Positions 42,501-43,644 of a stretch of DNA of 43,644 bases are shown here, piece after piece (position 1 is the stretch's first letter; each line of letters starts with the position of its first letter). The notes under the pieces are model-generated. The model made no database searches, had not been told where the DNA came from, and was given only the letters and a program-made list of their open reading frames with translations. Source of the DNA: a virus; the IMG/VR virus record IMGVR_UViG_3300008107_010511, positions 1-43,644 of that record. The stretch is one strand, 5' to 3'. Made by a program: the position numbers and the translations under genes.

Positions 42501-43644
42501 ATTTTTCAGGGTCTTCTGTAGCATCTACTACATATGTAATGCTATATCCTAAATCTGCTTTCAATGTAGATGGATATACTTATTCTACAACTGGTACTGG
42601 TCAAAGCGTATTAGTAAAGAACCAAAGTAATCCAGTTCACAATGGTGCTTATTATGTTTCCACCTTAGGTAGTGCCTCAGCAAACTGGGTGCTATCACGT
42701 TCCGCTATCGCTGCCTCTACTGCAGGTGAAAACATATCAGTAATCAATGGCACTAAGAATGCAGATAGTATTTGGTATGTAGATAAAAATTCAGGCTCAA
42801 TTACATTTGGAACATCAGAGTTAAATTTCTATATTACTAAATATAAGCTTTTTTCTGCATCTGGGCTTGGCGGAACAATCACGTCGGTAGCCTTTAGAAA
42901 CTATACTGATTCTAATGATTATATTATTGGACACACTAAAGGTATCGGCTTAGCAACTGATACAACAGGTCCAGGGGTAAATCCAAGTTCTAGAAACCTT
43001 TACTGGGATTCTACATTACAAGGCGAAGTTAACACAGTATATTCAGTAGCAGCAAGTGACTCAGGTTTAGGGTTAATTTACGCTGGCACTAATCGTGGAG
43101 TATATGTTTCAACTGATTACATCTGGAATGAAACTTATGTTAATCCTGAAACAAATTATCCTTGGACTAGATCATATGATGCATTCAGAGCAAGCGATGA
43201 AGTTTCTATATTTAATGCTCAAGATTTAATACAAGAGTTTAATTTTGCTAAGCACTATCAATACCAACTTATCAAATTGGATGCGACAGCTGACTATGGA
43301 AAAAGCTTTACTTATGAAAGAGATTATAGAGTTTTTTATGTAAAGCCATGGACTGCAACTAATGCTAAAGTAATTGTTTACATTGGTAAGAGGCCAAGTA
43401 CAATTCCTTATTTGCTTTTTCCTGAGCTTGGTAAAATTGAATTTACTTCAAGTTTAAAAGCTTCTCAAATAAATGATGTTTTTATTACAATCATCAGAGA
43501 GGGAGCATTTTTATTTAACACTGGTGAAACTTATCATGAAGAGGTTGTCAGAGATTTAGTAGCAGATTCTTTACCAATCACAACTTTAAGTAAAGCAAAT
43601 GCACCTACAGAAACAGTGTTCTATACAAAGCAACCTATTTCTGA
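39503..43644 (+). CDS. Giant fibre/adhesin protein, partial at right edge (more than 1380 aa)
   Basis: The frame is open from the ATG to the window end. Residues about 99-202 carry the shared module (CEVATTSNITLSNLQTIDG, DGDRVLVRLQTDPSQNGVYI, TQTLWLATW, LGTSNLYFF), and a second copy lies at about 1029-1112 (GQSVLVKNQSNPVHNGAYYV, NADSIWYVDKNSGSITFGTS). HVHSGTEGNPSKIDL at residues 328-342 matches the HxHxG motif of the gene at 23253. Around 695 an Asp-box-like RVWTTTDFGDNWTVV and at about 1191-1208 LIYAGTNRGVYVSTDYIW indicate BNR/sialidase-type propeller blades. No catalytic set is evident. The N-terminal YLYLEYGDKWYPLFDKQNML region is conserved-looking and could anchor the protein. It is probably a receptor-binding fibre. 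Confidence 0.65.
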   Translation, partial: MSQRTNTYNYLYLEYGDKWYPLFDKQNMLTSENQLQALFKFVGPGILSGWEVYKLSDYRTNQLALINAYLTNYESELGQRLSYLNLNFTRETSTNKRYCEVATTSNITLSNLQTIDGVALADGDRVLVRLQTDPSQNGVYIVKDGASWIRANELNNSSDYSDNFLVYVKGGNNSTQTLWLATWTADSSETTFTLGTSNLYFFNAFEQCILVTPGTGIVSTFSAKTEKYNYFRYTAFNTYFVWAEPSICLQSEGICAITSPQNPDEEYYLQNDAIYLAEASTTQRIDSDYLITQNAYVIDEIVYSDSRNEVKNLSGQFQQALRKAFYKHVHSGTEGNPSKIDLSSRVVLDALPLDSNNQLNYASNIFKIQSNPNFNPVPTSGTATTIGYFGLPEVRLNDVKLDSSQYNLNLSGSTLSLKNNLDSSDRLQIYLPKSPQKKLLPISLSETNKSYGSLLTGSLQSGASIFLTDGTTTSITDSNTNVTTTYYNLFIWSDTEYIPAKVYINGALVDSDYYEINPYAGELILKSSLPDIENYTYADLYVVAEKIGIQIEGKLPGSRLKNVDAASFNAGTIDQKRIVNLDHIGINRYKNQASLVPSLRLFAEGNHTFFYPEIPNSDLQNISELYYINKSLNVENGKYLAGNKRGLFSSIDFSSGSYQTGWNVDKGRVSFFLDNILHPEGTNYFKTSYALTKEGRVWTTTDFGDNWTVVKNPIDTSLPNPILSTAFYLSTDREEIYNSAGRFTGYKYSYFSYMGTDDGLYTAQIADKLTENDWTWTKVKNIFNQSGVALTGLSPISAVNEISTRRTKTLEGSAPQVSYDRTVYASAAVGNSGLYYGGLGSLTRVFTQDVKGIFWIKDGTTGINKNDLIWWTDQDVYITHTAEYVETSDETTSYTYWNHPLTGSITTKPVKAATTAKLSATYNSGVSPHTLTFNPYDEETLGYVGVSTGTTVVNGLDTKFIEYAGTGVSIGIGFTTGASVTTWYSIDSIQSDSRLFLDNNFSGSSVASTTYVMLYPKSAFNVDGYTYSTTGTGQSVLVKNQSNPVHNGAYYVSTLGSASANWVLSRSAIAASTAGENISVINGTKNADSIWYVDKNSGSITFGTSELNFYITKYKLFSASGLGGTITSVAFRNYTDSNDYIIGHTKGIGLATDTTGPGVNPSSRNLYWDSTLQGEVNTVYSVAASDSGLGLIYAGTNRGVYVSTDYIWNETYVNPETNYPWTRSYDAFRASDEVSIFNAQDLIQEFNFAKHYQYQLIKLDATADYGKSFTYERDYRVFYVKPWTATNAKVIVYIGKRPSTIPYLLFPELGKIEFTSSLKASQINDVFITIIREGAFLFNTGETYHEEVVRDLVADSLPITTLSKANAPTETVFYTKQPIS

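Noticed and set aside
42328-42564. A reverse reading in the last fibre gene
   Set aside because: It sits within the open forward frame that runs to the window edge and shows only mirrored codon bias.
1-43644. tRNA genes, CRISPR arrays, insertion sequences, attachment sites
   Set aside because: I saw no cloverleaf, no evenly spaced direct repeats with unique spacers, and no transposase or integrase motif; the AT-rich gaps are too short and simple.
23253-43644. Enzymatic activity (sialidase or depolymerase) in the fibre genes because of Asp-box and propeller motifs
   Set aside because: The motifs only show a propeller-like fold; no catalytic residue set could be identified.

Overview
The window looks like part of the late (virion) region of a large, AT-rich tailed phage, probably a jumbo myovirus-like phage. 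The evidence is dense gene packing with ATGA, TAATG and 8-nt overlaps, very long structural genes (five of more than 1,300 codons on the right), tail-fibre and baseplate-type modules, a T4 Rnl1-type RNA ligase, and a T4-like late promoter sequence (TATAAATA). Nothing in the sequence names the host. I saw no integrase, transposase, tRNA, rRNA or CRISPR array. No gap between genes exceeds 300 bases.

Two operons diverge from a 69-base region at 7118-7186. The leftward operon, in transcription order, holds an FmdB-like zinc-ribbon protein, an unidentified acidic-tailed protein, a perfect 14-bp hairpin, a virion protein with an N-terminal fibronectin-III-like domain, three glycan-related genes (the third fuses an NPCBM-like carbohydrate-binding domain, a GT-A glycosyltransferase and a degenerate methyltransferase-like tail), an RNA ligase with a cysteine-rich insertion, a small unknown protein, and the first codons of a gene cut by the left edge.

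The rightward operon starts with a 59-residue zinc ribbon (DUF5679-like). Next comes a helix-rich virion-type protein interrupted by two in-frame TAG codons. It is followed by a 2.1-kilo-residue Asn/Ser/Gln-rich protein whose natural start is separated from the long ORF by an in-frame TAA. After these lie a row of giant beta-rich proteins: two large structural proteins, the second with a baseplate-hub-like C-terminal half, a 73-residue protein, an NHL/HxHxG fibre protein, a 328-residue protein, and four giant fibre or adhesin proteins that share modules. The last of these runs off the right edge.

Together the rightward genes probably build the tail, baseplate and receptor-binding apparatus. 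The leftward genes add further virion parts, enzymes that may glycosylate virion or host-surface components, and RNA repair. The most unusual points are the three in-frame stops between 8354 and 9824, a displaced C-terminal tail at 39442-39501, the cysteine-rich RNA-ligase insertion, the NPCBM-glycosyltransferase fusion, and short motifs and modules reused across neighbouring fibre genes. Three TAG triplets sit where a stop would fall in the forward genes and one at the end of a reverse gene, but in each case a nearby TAA gives a better gene end. TAG reassignment or suppression is therefore possible but not proven, and sequence error or real mutation remains a live alternative.
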